This document shows positions 7,758-19,005 of a DNA stretch of 64,000 bases, piece by piece. Every line of letters begins with the position of its first letter. The stretch's first letter is position 1. The position numbers and the translations under genes are program-made. The notes under the pieces were generated by a model that saw nothing but the letters and a program-made list of their open reading frames with translations, was not told the origin of the DNA and did no database searches. Origin of the DNA: JAWKRB01 sp041389885 (lineage in GTDB: Bacteria; Myxococcota_A; Polyangia; Polyangiales; Ga0077539); assembly GCA_041389885.1 (NCBI GenBank), contig JAWKRB010000023.1, positions 76,261 to 140,260 on the forward strand. Direction: 5' to 3'.

Positions 7758-9404
7758 TCAGTACACGTTGTTGCGGTAGCCCGCGGGCGCCGGGTCGCCT
7801 GGGCGCCGCGGCGGTGTCCTCGGGCGAGGCGCGCGGCGCGCGTTCACCACCGGCGCGGCGCCGGCGTCGACCACCCGCGGGCGGAGGCGCACCGCGCGGG
7901 CGATCGCCGGCCCTCGCGCCTCGACGGTCTCGGTCTCGAAGCCCGCCGCACGGATCGTCAGCGTATGCGCCGCAGAGGGATCGCCCTGCCAGGTGTCACG
8001 CAGGGGCGTGCGCCCGAGGAGCCGCTCGCCCTCGTAGACCTCGGCGCCGCTGGGGTCGCTGTCGAGGGCGACCGACACCGTCGCCGGGGGCGGGGCGACC
8101 GGGGCCTGGGCGACCGGGGGCGGGGCGACCGGCGCCTCGACCCGGCGCGACCGCGCGTACAGCCCCGCGCCGACGAGGACGCTCAGCGCGAAGAGCGCGA
8201 AGGCCGCGGGCGCGAGGGAGCGGGGCCGGGCCGCGACCGGCGCAGGCCGCGGCGCGGGCTGCGGCGCGGGGTACGGCGCGCTCGGCGCGAAGGGCGTGGG
8301 GGGGAGGCTCGCGACGGGCTCGGCGGTGATCGAAGGCGCCGAGTCTTCGGGCTGCGGCAGCGGCGGCGGGAGCGGGCTGCGCGACGCCGAGGGGAGCGCC
8401 GGGGGCGTGGCGGCGCGGTGCTCCCCCGAGGCGATGGTCGCGGGCGCCATGCTGCTGAGAAACTCGCCGGTGCCCGAGAGCAGCGCGCCGTGGGGGAGCA
8501 TGCCCATGGCGAGGCGCTTGAGCTCGTCGATGAGCTCGCTCATCGAGGCGAAGCGGTCGTCGGGGCTCTTCGAGAGGCAGCGGTAGACCAGGTCTTCGAC
8601 CGCGGCGGGCACGTTGTGGTCGGGGCGCACCTCGCTCAGCGCGGGCACGGCCTCGCTCACGTGGGCCATCAAGAGGTTCACCGAGTTGGGCTTGTCGAAG
8701 GGCACCCGCCCGGTGAGCATCTCGAAGAGGATCACCCCGATGGAGTACACGTCCGTCGCCGGAGAGACCCGCTCGCCGCGGATCTGCTCGGGGGCCATGT
8801 ACTTCGGTGAGCCGATGAAGAGCCCGGTCTGCGTGAGGCTCTCGCCGTCGGTGTCGGTGGACTTCACCAGCCCGAAATCGAGGACCTTCACGAAGTCGTC
8901 GTCGTCGTCGCGGCGGATGAGAAAGATGTTCGCGGGCTTGAGGTCGCGGTGGATCACCCCCAGGCCGTGCGCCTCGCGCAGCGAGCGGCACACCTGCAGC
9001 GCGATGTGCAGCGCCGAGGGGACCGCCACCGGCCCCTCGTCGCGGAGCCGTCGGTGGAGCGTTCTCCCCTCGAGGAGCTCCATGGCCATGAAGTACACGC
9101 CGTCGTCGGTCTGCCCGTAGTCGTAGAGGGTGACGGTGTTGGCGTGCGAGAGCCGCGCGACGATGGAGGCCTCGAAGAAGAAGCGCTTGTGAAACTCCGG
9201 GTCGTTCTCGCCGCTGTAGTTGGGGTTGAGCACCTTGAGCGCGATGAGCCGCCCGAGGGGCGACTGCTCCGCGCGGTAGACCTTGCCCATGCCGCCGCGG
9301 GCGAGCACCGAGAGGATCTTGAAGCGCCCGTTGATGACCCGCCCGAGGAGCGGGTCCACGGTGGGCGCGCTGCTTGCGGTCGCGGAGTTGCTCGGCGGTG
9401 CCAT
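7758..9404 (-). CDS. Transmembrane Ser/Thr kinase with C-terminal PEGA-like domain
   Basis: 548 aa. The ATG at 9404 is preferred to one 30 codons upstream, because the extra N-terminus is not kinase-like. The kinase domain has ARGGMGKVY, IALKVL, HRDLKPANIF, DFGLVKS and APEQ. A Pro/Ala-rich linker follows, then one TM helix (ALFALSVLVGAGLYA), then a PEGA-like extracytoplasmic domain (SDPSGAEVYEGERLLGRTPL) and a basic, Pro-rich tail. The PEGA fold is thought to contact surface or envelope components, so this kinase could sense an envelope ligand (inference). It is divergent from the subtilase at 9566. Confidence 0.9.
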   Translation of the reverse strand: MAPPSNSATASSAPTVDPLLGRVINGRFKILSVLARGGMGKVYRAEQSPLGRLIALKVLNPNYSGENDPEFHKRFFFEASIVARLSHANTVTLYDYGQTDDGVYFMAMELLEGRTLHRRLRDEGPVAVPSALHIALQVCRSLREAHGLGVIHRDLKPANIFLIRRDDDDDFVKVLDFGLVKSTDTDGESLTQTGLFIGSPKYMAPEQIRGERVSPATDVYSIGVILFEMLTGRVPFDKPNSVNLLMAHVSEAVPALSEVRPDHNVPAAVEDLVYRCLSKSPDDRFASMSELIDELKRLAMGMLPHGALLSGTGEFLSSMAPATIASGEHRAATPPALPSASRSPLPPPLPQPEDSAPSITAEPVASLPPTPFAPSAPYPAPQPAPRPAPVAARPRSLAPAAFALFALSVLVGAGLYARSRRVEAPVAPPPVAQAPVAPPPATVSVALDSDPSGAEVYEGERLLGRTPLRDTWQGDPSAAHTLTIRAAGFETETVEARGPAIARAVRLRPRVVDAGAAPVVNARRAPRPRTPPRRPGDPAPAGYRNNVY

Positions 9405-9565
9405 CGCGGTGTTCGGGAGGAATGCTGCGCGCGAGGAGGTGTGACGGTCGCGCCCCGCGGTGAAAGCCCGCGCGGATGATGTCACCGGGCGCACCCTTCC
9501 GCAACGCGGCGTTGCCGAAGGGTCCGGCGCGTGCTGACGTGTCGTCGATCACGAACGGAGCAGAC

Positions 9566-11242
9566 ATGAAGCGATGGTGGTTCACCCTCTCGGCGCTGAC
9601 AGCGCTGGCGCTCCCCGGCGTGGCCGGCGCGCAGACCGCAGACACCGCGGAGATCGTCGTCGATTTCGACGACGGCGCCTCCGCCGCCGAGGTCGCTGAG
9701 ACCGCCGCGCGGCAGGGGATCGTCCTCACCCCCAACAGCGCCATGGTCGGCGACGACCGGATGTACCGGGCCACGGTGCCCCGCGCGGCGATGGGGAGGA
9801 TCCTTCGGGCGCTCTCGGCCGAGGGCGACGTCGACGCGGCCGAAGAGAACGTGGAGTACCGCGCCCTCTTCACCCCCAACGACCCGATGCTCGACCAGCA
9901 GTGGGGCCTGCGCCGCGTGGGCACCGAGCGGAGCTGGGAGGTCACCTGCGGCATGGGCGTGACCGTCGCCGTGGTCGACACCGGCGTCGCGTGTGAGAAC
10001 TTCGGGGAATTCACCCGGGTGCAAGACCTCGCGGGCACCCGCTGCCTCCCCGGCTGGAACTTCGTCAACAACACCCCCCACGCCAACGACGACCAGGGCC
10101 ACGGCACCCACGTCGCTGGGACCATCGCGCAGACCACGAACAACGGCATCGGCGTGGCGGGCGTGGCCTACTGCGCGACGATCATGCCCGTGAAGGTCCT
10201 CGACGGCGCGGGCCGGGGCACCCTGGCCAACGTCGCCGAGGGCATCCGCTGGGCGGCCGACCACGGCGCGCAGGTGATCAACCTCTCCCTCGGCGGCGGC
10301 GGTCGCTCCAAGGTGATGGAGCAGGCGGTGGCCTACGCCCGCAACCACGGCGCCACGGTGATCTGCGCGGCGGGCAACAACGGGCGCTACGTCGAGTCTC
10401 CCGCCAACGCGCCCGGCGCCGTCGCGGTGAGCGCCATCGACGACGCCGACCAGATCGCGTTCTTCTCCTCGCGCGGCCCCGAGGTCGACGTCGCGGCGCC
10501 GGGGGTGCGAATCCTCCAGCAGACCATCTGCGAGCGCGGACGCAACCGCTGCGAGCAGTACGCGGCGTTCTCGGGCACCTCGATGGCGGCGCCGCACGCC
10601 GCCGGGGTGGCCGCGCTGATCGTGTCGCTCGGGGTGACCGACCCTGACGCGGTGGAGCGCGCGCTCAAGGCCACGGCGAGCGCGCCCGCGCACGGCGGCG
10701 CCCAGCCCGAGCTCTACGGCGCGGGGATCGTGAGCGGGGCGCAGGCCTCGGAGACGCTCCTGCAGCAGCGCGCGCTGGCCCGCGGCGCGGTGCTGGCGGT
10801 GATCGCGCTGCTCCTCGCGATGTGGGTGAGCTCGCGCAAGGGGCGCTTCTCGTGGTCGTGGCTCGTGCCCGCGTACCTCATGGGGGTCGGCTCGTTCTGG
10901 CTCCCGCGCTTCGTCGGTCACTACGTGCAGGGCGTCGACCTCCTCATGCGCCCCATCGCGGAGTGGGACACCGTGCTCCTCGGCATGGGCTGGCACCGCT
11001 GGCTCTCCTTCGCGAACGCGGGGGTGGTGCTGGGCCTGGTGGGCCTGGGCTTCGGTCGGCGCTTTCTCCGCGGGCCGGTCGCGGGCTTCGCGATGGGGAC
11101 CGCGGCGTACCTCCTCACCGAGCTCGGCCTGGGCACGGCCTACGCGCCCCTCGGGGGCGTGCTCTACACGGGCTGGGTGCTCGCGAACGTGACCGTGTGT
11201 CTCTGGGTCGCGCGCATCGGCGTCGACCGCACCCGCGACTGA
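9566..11242 (+). CDS. Subtilisin-like serine protease (S8) with C-terminal membrane domain
   Basis: 558 aa with the ATG at 9566 chosen because it opens a clean signal peptide (MKRWWFTLSALTALALPGVAGA) and follows a CGGAG ribosome site. A ~90-residue inhibitor-like prodomain precedes the catalytic domain. The triad is complete: Asp138 (VVDTG), His182 (GHGTHVAG), Ser339 (SGTSMAAPHAAG), with oxyanion Asn271 (AAGNNG). Unusually for S8, the last ~130 residues contain four hydrophobic segments, so the protease domain is likely tethered to the inner membrane facing the periplasm. Divergent from the PEGA-like kinase across ~160 bp. Confidence 0.9.
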   Translation: MKRWWFTLSALTALALPGVAGAQTADTAEIVVDFDDGASAAEVAETAARQGIVLTPNSAMVGDDRMYRATVPRAAMGRILRALSAEGDVDAAEENVEYRALFTPNDPMLDQQWGLRRVGTERSWEVTCGMGVTVAVVDTGVACENFGEFTRVQDLAGTRCLPGWNFVNNTPHANDDQGHGTHVAGTIAQTTNNGIGVAGVAYCATIMPVKVLDGAGRGTLANVAEGIRWAADHGAQVINLSLGGGGRSKVMEQAVAYARNHGATVICAAGNNGRYVESPANAPGAVAVSAIDDADQIAFFSSRGPEVDVAAPGVRILQQTICERGRNRCEQYAAFSGTSMAAPHAAGVAALIVSLGVTDPDAVERALKATASAPAHGGAQPELYGAGIVSGAQASETLLQQRALARGAVLAVIALLLAMWVSSRKGRFSWSWLVPAYLMGVGSFWLPRFVGHYVQGVDLLMRPIAEWDTVLLGMGWHRWLSFANAGVVLGLVGLGFGRRFLRGPVAGFAMGTAAYLLTELGLGTAYAPLGGVLYTGWVLANVTVCLWVARIGVDRTRD

Positions 11243-11270
11243 TCCCCCCGCTTCATCGCAGACTGGCGCG

Positions 11271-11591
11271 ATGCGCTGGATCTACCACCTCACCCTCCGC
11301 CCTGCTCCCGCCGCCGACCCCTACGCGCCGCCCTCGCTGGCGGCGGAGGGCTTCGTGCACGGGTCGTATCGCGACGCGGTGCGCGAGAGCGCGCGGCTGT
11401 ACTTCCCGCCCGACGCCGATCTCGTTGCGCTGCAGCTGGATCCGCGTGTTCTGGGGGACCTCGTGCGGGTGGCGAGCACGCCCCGCGGGCCGATGCCGCA
11501 CGTCCACGGGGCGATCCCCGCGGCGGCGATTCGCGCGGCGCTCTCGCTGGAGGCGATGGAGGGGGCGCCGGACGAGGTCGAGGAGGGGTGA
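11271..11591 (+). CDS. DUF952 domain protein
   Basis: 106 aa. The YHLTL start, PPSLAAEGFVHGSY motif, LDPRVLGDLV segment and PHVHGAIP near the end match the DUF952 family, small cytoplasmic proteins of unknown function related in fold to ADP-ribosyl-binding or ART-like proteins. The ATG at 11271 is 28 bp after the protease stop. The last codons run into the inverted repeat that begins at 11604. Confidence 0.8.
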   Translation: MRWIYHLTLRPAPAADPYAPPSLAAEGFVHGSYRDAVRESARLYFPPDADLVALQLDPRVLGDLVRVASTPRGPMPHVHGAIPAAAIRAALSLEAMEGAPDEVEEG

Positions 11592-11603
11592 GTGGCTCTG
11601 TTG

Positions 11604-11788
11604 CCCTCCACCCCCAGCCCCTCCTCCGTGGGCTTCGCCGACGGAGGAGGGGAGCGCGGAAGGGGAGCGCGGAAGGGGAGCGCGGAAGGGGAGCGCGGAA
11701 GGGGAGCGCGGAAGCGTCTTGAGTCTCTCCGTTCAGGCTCCCCTCCTCCGTCGGCGGAGCCCACGGAGGAGGGGCTGGGGGTGGAGGG
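11604..11788. repeat. Long inverted repeat (copy A) with tandem repeats in its loop
   Basis: Arms of ~50 bp at 11604-11652 and 11739-11788 are near-perfect inverted complements (one mismatch in the 'gtgggcttcgccgacgg' core). The loop contains about five copies of a 13-bp unit 'ggaaggggagcgc' at ~11645-11714. A second element with the same arm core but a different loop lies at 44883-45087. It lies between the DUF952 and DUF559 genes. It may be a dispersed palindromic repeat or a large RNA hairpin. Confidence 0.8.
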
Positions 11789-11837
11789 CGACCGAGCAGG
11801 AGGCAACCTTCGGTGCCTCATCCTCCGACACCGGCCC

Positions 11838-12218
11838 ATGGTGACCCGATCGACCCGTTGCGCCCGCATCGCGGCGCGCCCCAAGCGAGAACTGGCGCGT
11901 GCCCTCCGCCGCGAGATGACCCCTCACGAGCGAGCGTTGTGGGAGGCGATTCGACACGACGCCCTCGGCCTTCGGGTGCGTCGCCAGCACGTCATCCTCG
12001 GCTTCATCGTGGACTTCTACATCCCCAAGGTTCGCCTCGCGATCGAGGTCGATGGCGCACACCACGACCCGGTCCACGACGCCGCGCGCGACGCCGCGCT
12101 CGCGACCGTCGGTGTGCGCGTGCTCAGGCTCACGAACCACGAGGTCGAGCGCTCGCTGGACGCGGCGATCGCCCTGATCCAGCAGGCGGCACTGGTCACC
12201 GCGCGCGCTTTGGCATAG
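11838..12218 (+). CDS. DUF559 endonuclease-like protein
   Basis: 126 aa starting at the ATG at 11838; starts further upstream would translate the inverted repeat. The sequence RRQHVILGFIVDFYIP, then LAIEVDGAHH and VRVLRLTNHEV, is the DUF559 core, which resembles the Vsr/PD-(D/E)xK nuclease fold with catalytic Asp and the E-V-D motif. Such proteins occur widely as single genes of uncertain role. It is followed 14 bp later by the ABC-F gene. Confidence 0.82.
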   Translation: MVTRSTRCARIAARPKRELARALRREMTPHERALWEAIRHDALGLRVRRQHVILGFIVDFYIPKVRLAIEVDGAHHDPVHDAARDAALATVGVRVLRLTNHEVERSLDAAIALIQQAALVTARALA

Positions 12219-12231
12219 ACCGCGCACCGCC

Positions 12232-14154
<1,923 letters not shown>

Positions 14155-14195
14155 CGATCTCGCGCGTCCCGGCGAGGTCGTGCTCTGCTGCGCGC

Positions 14196-14675
14196 ATGAG
14201 CGCCCTCGAGCCCGTGCGAATCCCGCTGAAGCCGCAGACGAAGCTCTTCGCGACGAACCTCGTGGTGCAGCCGCCCCTGGCGGGGCTGTTCCTCTGGATG
14301 GCCCTCAGCGACGAGTCTCGCGGCACGAGGGTCTTCGGCGCGCTCTTCGCGGTCATCGCCGTGACGCTCTTCGCGTTCAGCGCCCTCGCGCTCCACCGCG
14401 TGCGGGGAAAGACCTTCGAGGCGGTGGTCACCGACGTCGACGCGACGATTCCGATCCCCTTGCGGGGCAACGAGATCCGATTCGCGCTCAAGGACGTGAA
14501 GGAGGCTCGCGTGGTCGAGACGAAGACCGCGACGCGCTCGTTCTGGATGCTCACGCTCCGCTGGGACGAAGGGGGCGAGACGAAGAGCACGGTGGTGGCG
14601 AGCCAGTTCGTGGGGGACGAGGCCTTCTTCGCGCTGCGCGACGCGCTGGCGGCGCGGGGCGTGGCGCTGAGCTGA
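14196..14675 (+). CDS. Hypothetical protein with two membrane segments
   Basis: 159 aa. Two hydrophobic helices in the first 70 residues (around LVVQPPLAGLFLWMAL and ALFAVIAVTLFAFSALAL) precede a ~90-residue soluble domain with mixed beta character. The ATG at 14196 is the first after the ABC-F stop; upstream codons in frame belong to the ABC-F gene's other frame. It converges with the frameshifted kinase, with 2 bp between stops. I do not recognise a family. Confidence 0.65.
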   Translation: MSALEPVRIPLKPQTKLFATNLVVQPPLAGLFLWMALSDESRGTRVFGALFAVIAVTLFAFSALALHRVRGKTFEAVVTDVDATIPIPLRGNEIRFALKDVKEARVVETKTATRSFWMLTLRWDEGGETKSTVVASQFVGDEAFFALRDALAARGVALS

Positions 14676-14677
14676 GC

Positions 14678-16121
<1,444 letters not shown>

Positions 16122-16173
16122 CGCCGCGGATCATCCGATACACTGCGCGGCGGCGACAAGCGCGCGACGACCG

Positions 16174-16650
16174 ATGGACAGCATTCCTCCCCCCGATCCC
16201 GGCCTCGCGCTGGAGGCGCTCTCTTCGCGGGTCGAGCGCGAGATCGCGCGGCTCGACGGCGCGCGCGCGACGCAGACCGAGCTGATCGGCGGCTGGGCGA
16301 AGATCGGATCGGGCCTCGACCACGTGCTCCGCGCGGTCTTCGTGCAGCAGTGCGGCGCGCTGGGCCTCGCGCCGGGCGCGACCTTCGCGCGGGTGACCCG
16401 CGAGGCCTGGGACCTCGAGCGCGCCTCGGCGGGTCAGCTTCTGCACGCGGTGAGCGCGATGAGCGCGAGCGCCCGTGGCCGGGACGCGGGGCTCGACCGC
16501 GCGACCGCGCACCTGGCGCACCCCACGATCGCGCGCACGATCGAGCTGCGCAACGTGCTGATCCACGCGCGGAGGGAGCCGACGCGCGAGGAGCTCTCCG
16601 CCGTGCTCCGCGCGCTGCGCGTGTGGATCGCCGCCGCCCGCGGGGGGTGA
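16174..16650 (+). CDS. Small helical protein with HEPN-like RNxxxH motif
   Basis: 158 aa, predicted all-helical, no membrane segment. Near the C-terminus is ELRNVLIHAR: Arg126-Asn127 and His131 form R-x4-H with Asn after Arg, the catalytic pattern of HEPN-fold ribonucleases, preceded by a helix of suitable length. The ATG at 16174 is 52 bp from the divergent kinase start at 16121. HEPN proteins usually act with a partner nucleotidyltransferase; none is adjacent, though kinases lie on both sides. HEPN is my inference from one motif; a structural helical protein remains possible. Confidence 0.55.
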   Translation: MDSIPPPDPGLALEALSSRVEREIARLDGARATQTELIGGWAKIGSGLDHVLRAVFVQQCGALGLAPGATFARVTREAWDLERASAGQLLHAVSAMSASARGRDAGLDRATAHLAHPTIARTIELRNVLIHARREPTREELSAVLRALRVWIAAARGG

Positions 16651-16773
16651 GCGCCCGAGCCTCGCGGGACGCGATGCGCGAGGACTCGCCGCGGCCCGCG
16701 CGAGGTCGCCGCGGGTTCTCTCTGACGTCACGGTGTGAACCCGCGGTGAGAACCGATATCCTCGTCGGCTGAC

Positions 16774-18792
16774 ATGGCAGGCCTGCAGCAGCTTCTGGCG
16801 GGGACGGTCTTTGCGCGGGACTACCGGGTGATCCGCCCCCTCGCGGAGGGGGGCATGGGCGCGGTCTACGTCGCCGAGCAGCTCTCGACCGGACATCACC
16901 GCGCCCTCAAGCTGATGCATCCCCAGCTCGTGTCGGACGTGCGCAGTCGCGAGCGCTTTCTGCTCGAAGCGCGGCTCGGCTCGCAGATCGGCAGCGTCCA
17001 CGTCGTCGAGGTCACCGCGGCCGGCGTCGACGAAGACAGCGGCACCCCATGGCTCGCGATGGAATTGCTCGAAGGGACCGACCTCTCCCAAGCCCTCGCG
17101 GCGCGCGGTCCGCTCGACCCGCCCACCGTGCGCGACCTCTTCGATCAGCTCGGCGACGCGCTCGGCCGCGCGCACGCGCAGGGGATCGTGCACCGGGACC
17201 TCAAGCCCGAGAACCTCTTCGTCGCGAGCTCTCGGCTGAAGGGCGTGCCCTTCGTCTTGAAGGTCCTCGATTTCGGCATCGCGAAGATCGTCGCGGAGCA
17301 CCAGACGGCCGCGACGGTGACCTCGGCGCTCGGATCTCCCTTGTGGATGGCGCCCGAGCAGGCCAACCGCGGCGCCCGCGTGCGCCCCGCGACCGACGTC
17401 TGGGCCCTCGGGCTCATCGCCTTCAACCTCCTTACGGGAAAGCCCTATTGGGTGAGCGCCAACGTCCCCGAGGAGGGCTTCAACCTCCAGGCGCTGCTCG
17501 TCGAGATCATGGTCCAGGCCCTCGCGCCGGCCTCCGCGCGCGCGGCTGAGATCGGCGCGGGCGGCGCGCTCCCGCCCGGCTTCGACGCGTGGTTCGCGCG
17601 CTGCGTGAACCGTGATCCCGACCAGCGCTTCGCCGACGGAGGGCAGGCGACCGCGGCGCTCCTCCCGCTGCTCGCGCCGACCGGCGCGTTCGCGGCGACG
17701 AGGACGCTCCAATCGCCACCGGGCATCGTCCCGCTGGCGCCTACGTACCTGCCGACTCCGCCGACGGCGATCATGGACCTGACCGCCGTGCCGGGGACGG
17801 CCCTTCCGCCTTCACGGGCGGCTCAGCCTGCACGGGCTGGGTCTGTCCTCGCGGGCGCGGCCCTGCTGGGGGGGATCGGCCTCGCGGGCGCGGTGGCGCT
17901 CACGCGCGAACCCTCGCCCCCGACCCCGGCCCCGACGTCGTCGCCCGCCACCGTGGTCGTGCCGGCGGAGCGCCCCGCGCTGCCCGCGCCGCCCACGGCG
18001 GCAGCACCCGAGGCGCCGGCGGAGCCACCGTCCCACGAAGGGACGATCGACCTGGGCGACGTAGGCGCGGCGGACTCCGATCCCGGCGCGTCCGCCGACC
18101 CTTCCGCAGAGGGCGTCCCGCGCAGCGGCGGCGAGGTGGCTCCGACGGTGCGCGCGGGGGCTCCCGCGGTGAGCGGCATGCTCTCTGCCGAGGTGATCCG
18201 CCGCGTGGTGCTGCGCAACCTCGGCCAGGTGAACCGCTGCTACACGCAGGGTCTCTCGATGAACCCCGAGCTCGCGGGCCGGGTGGTCGCGCGCTTCGTC
18301 ATCGGTGCGCGCGGCGAGGTGGCGAGCTCGGGCGTGGGTGAGAGCTCGATCTCGGCGCCGAGCGTGGGCGAGTGCATCGCCGCCGCGGTGCGCGGCTGGC
18401 AGTTCCCCTCGCCCCAGGGCGGCATCGTCATCGTCAGCTACCCCTTCATCCTCTCGCCGGGGCGAGCACCCGGCGCCGCCTCTCCGCGCAATCGCGTGGT
18501 CTCACCGCGCCCGTCGCCGTCCGCCCGAGGCGACCTCCCCGACACGCCCGACCGCGCGACCGTCGCGGCGGCGATGCGCGCGGTCGCGCCCAGCGTCCGC
18601 GCGTGCGGCAGCGGCGGCGTGGTGACGACGCGCGTGGTGTTCGCGGGCACGGGTCGGGTCACGGCGGTCACCGTGCCTCCGACGCTTCCCGCGTCCGTCG
18701 CGTCTTGCGTCGTGCGTGCGGCGCGTCGCATCACGCTCCCGCCCTTTCGCCGCCCGAGCTTCTCCGTGAACTACCCCTACACGCTGCAGTGA
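16774..18792 (+). CDS. Transmembrane Ser/Thr kinase with AgmX/PglI-like C-terminal domain
   Basis: 672 aa. Kinase domain: AEGGMGAVYVAE, ALKLM, IVHRDLKPENLF, DFGIAKIV, APEQ. A linker, one TM helix (~SVLAGAALLGGIGLAGAVAL) and a Pro/Ala-rich spacer precede an extracytoplasmic domain with IRRVVLRNLGQVNRCY and WQFPSPQGGIVIVSYPF, the pattern of the AgmX/PglI C-terminal domain found in myxobacterial gliding-associated proteins. A second, shorter copy of that domain appears to follow (SVRACGSGG to the end). The ATG at 16774 directly follows the sequence GGCTGAC. The design suggests a kinase that reads a periplasmic, TonB-like interaction. Confidence 0.9.
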   Translation: MAGLQQLLAGTVFARDYRVIRPLAEGGMGAVYVAEQLSTGHHRALKLMHPQLVSDVRSRERFLLEARLGSQIGSVHVVEVTAAGVDEDSGTPWLAMELLEGTDLSQALAARGPLDPPTVRDLFDQLGDALGRAHAQGIVHRDLKPENLFVASSRLKGVPFVLKVLDFGIAKIVAEHQTAATVTSALGSPLWMAPEQANRGARVRPATDVWALGLIAFNLLTGKPYWVSANVPEEGFNLQALLVEIMVQALAPASARAAEIGAGGALPPGFDAWFARCVNRDPDQRFADGGQATAALLPLLAPTGAFAATRTLQSPPGIVPLAPTYLPTPPTAIMDLTAVPGTALPPSRAAQPARAGSVLAGAALLGGIGLAGAVALTREPSPPTPAPTSSPATVVVPAERPALPAPPTAAAPEAPAEPPSHEGTIDLGDVGAADSDPGASADPSAEGVPRSGGEVAPTVRAGAPAVSGMLSAEVIRRVVLRNLGQVNRCYTQGLSMNPELAGRVVARFVIGARGEVASSGVGESSISAPSVGECIAAAVRGWQFPSPQGGIVIVSYPFILSPGRAPGAASPRNRVVSPRPSPSARGDLPDTPDRATVAAAMRAVAPSVRACGSGGVVTTRVVFAGTGRVTAVTVPPTLPASVASCVVRAARRITLPPFRRPSFSVNYPYTLQ

Positions 18793-19005
18793 GGGGGCGC
18801 TGCCGGGGCTGATCGCGCGTCGGCGCGTTCGCCGAGCTCGCGCGTCGACGTCGTCCCTGGCGTCCTCCGCTGGAGTCTCCTGCCTTCGGGAACGGTCGTG
18901 GGAGAGGTCGAGGGAGACGCTCCTCCCGACCTCGCCACCACGACCCTGATCCTTCGTCGGGCGTCCGTGGGGCGCGGCCTCGCCTGGTCGGGTAGCATCG
19001 CCCGA

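Noticed and set aside
7758..9404. Antibiotic-resistance or secretion role for the kinases and ABC-F protein
   Set aside because: Nothing in the motifs or context supports it; the kinases are regulatory and the ABC-F lacks the signature of resistance subfamilies.
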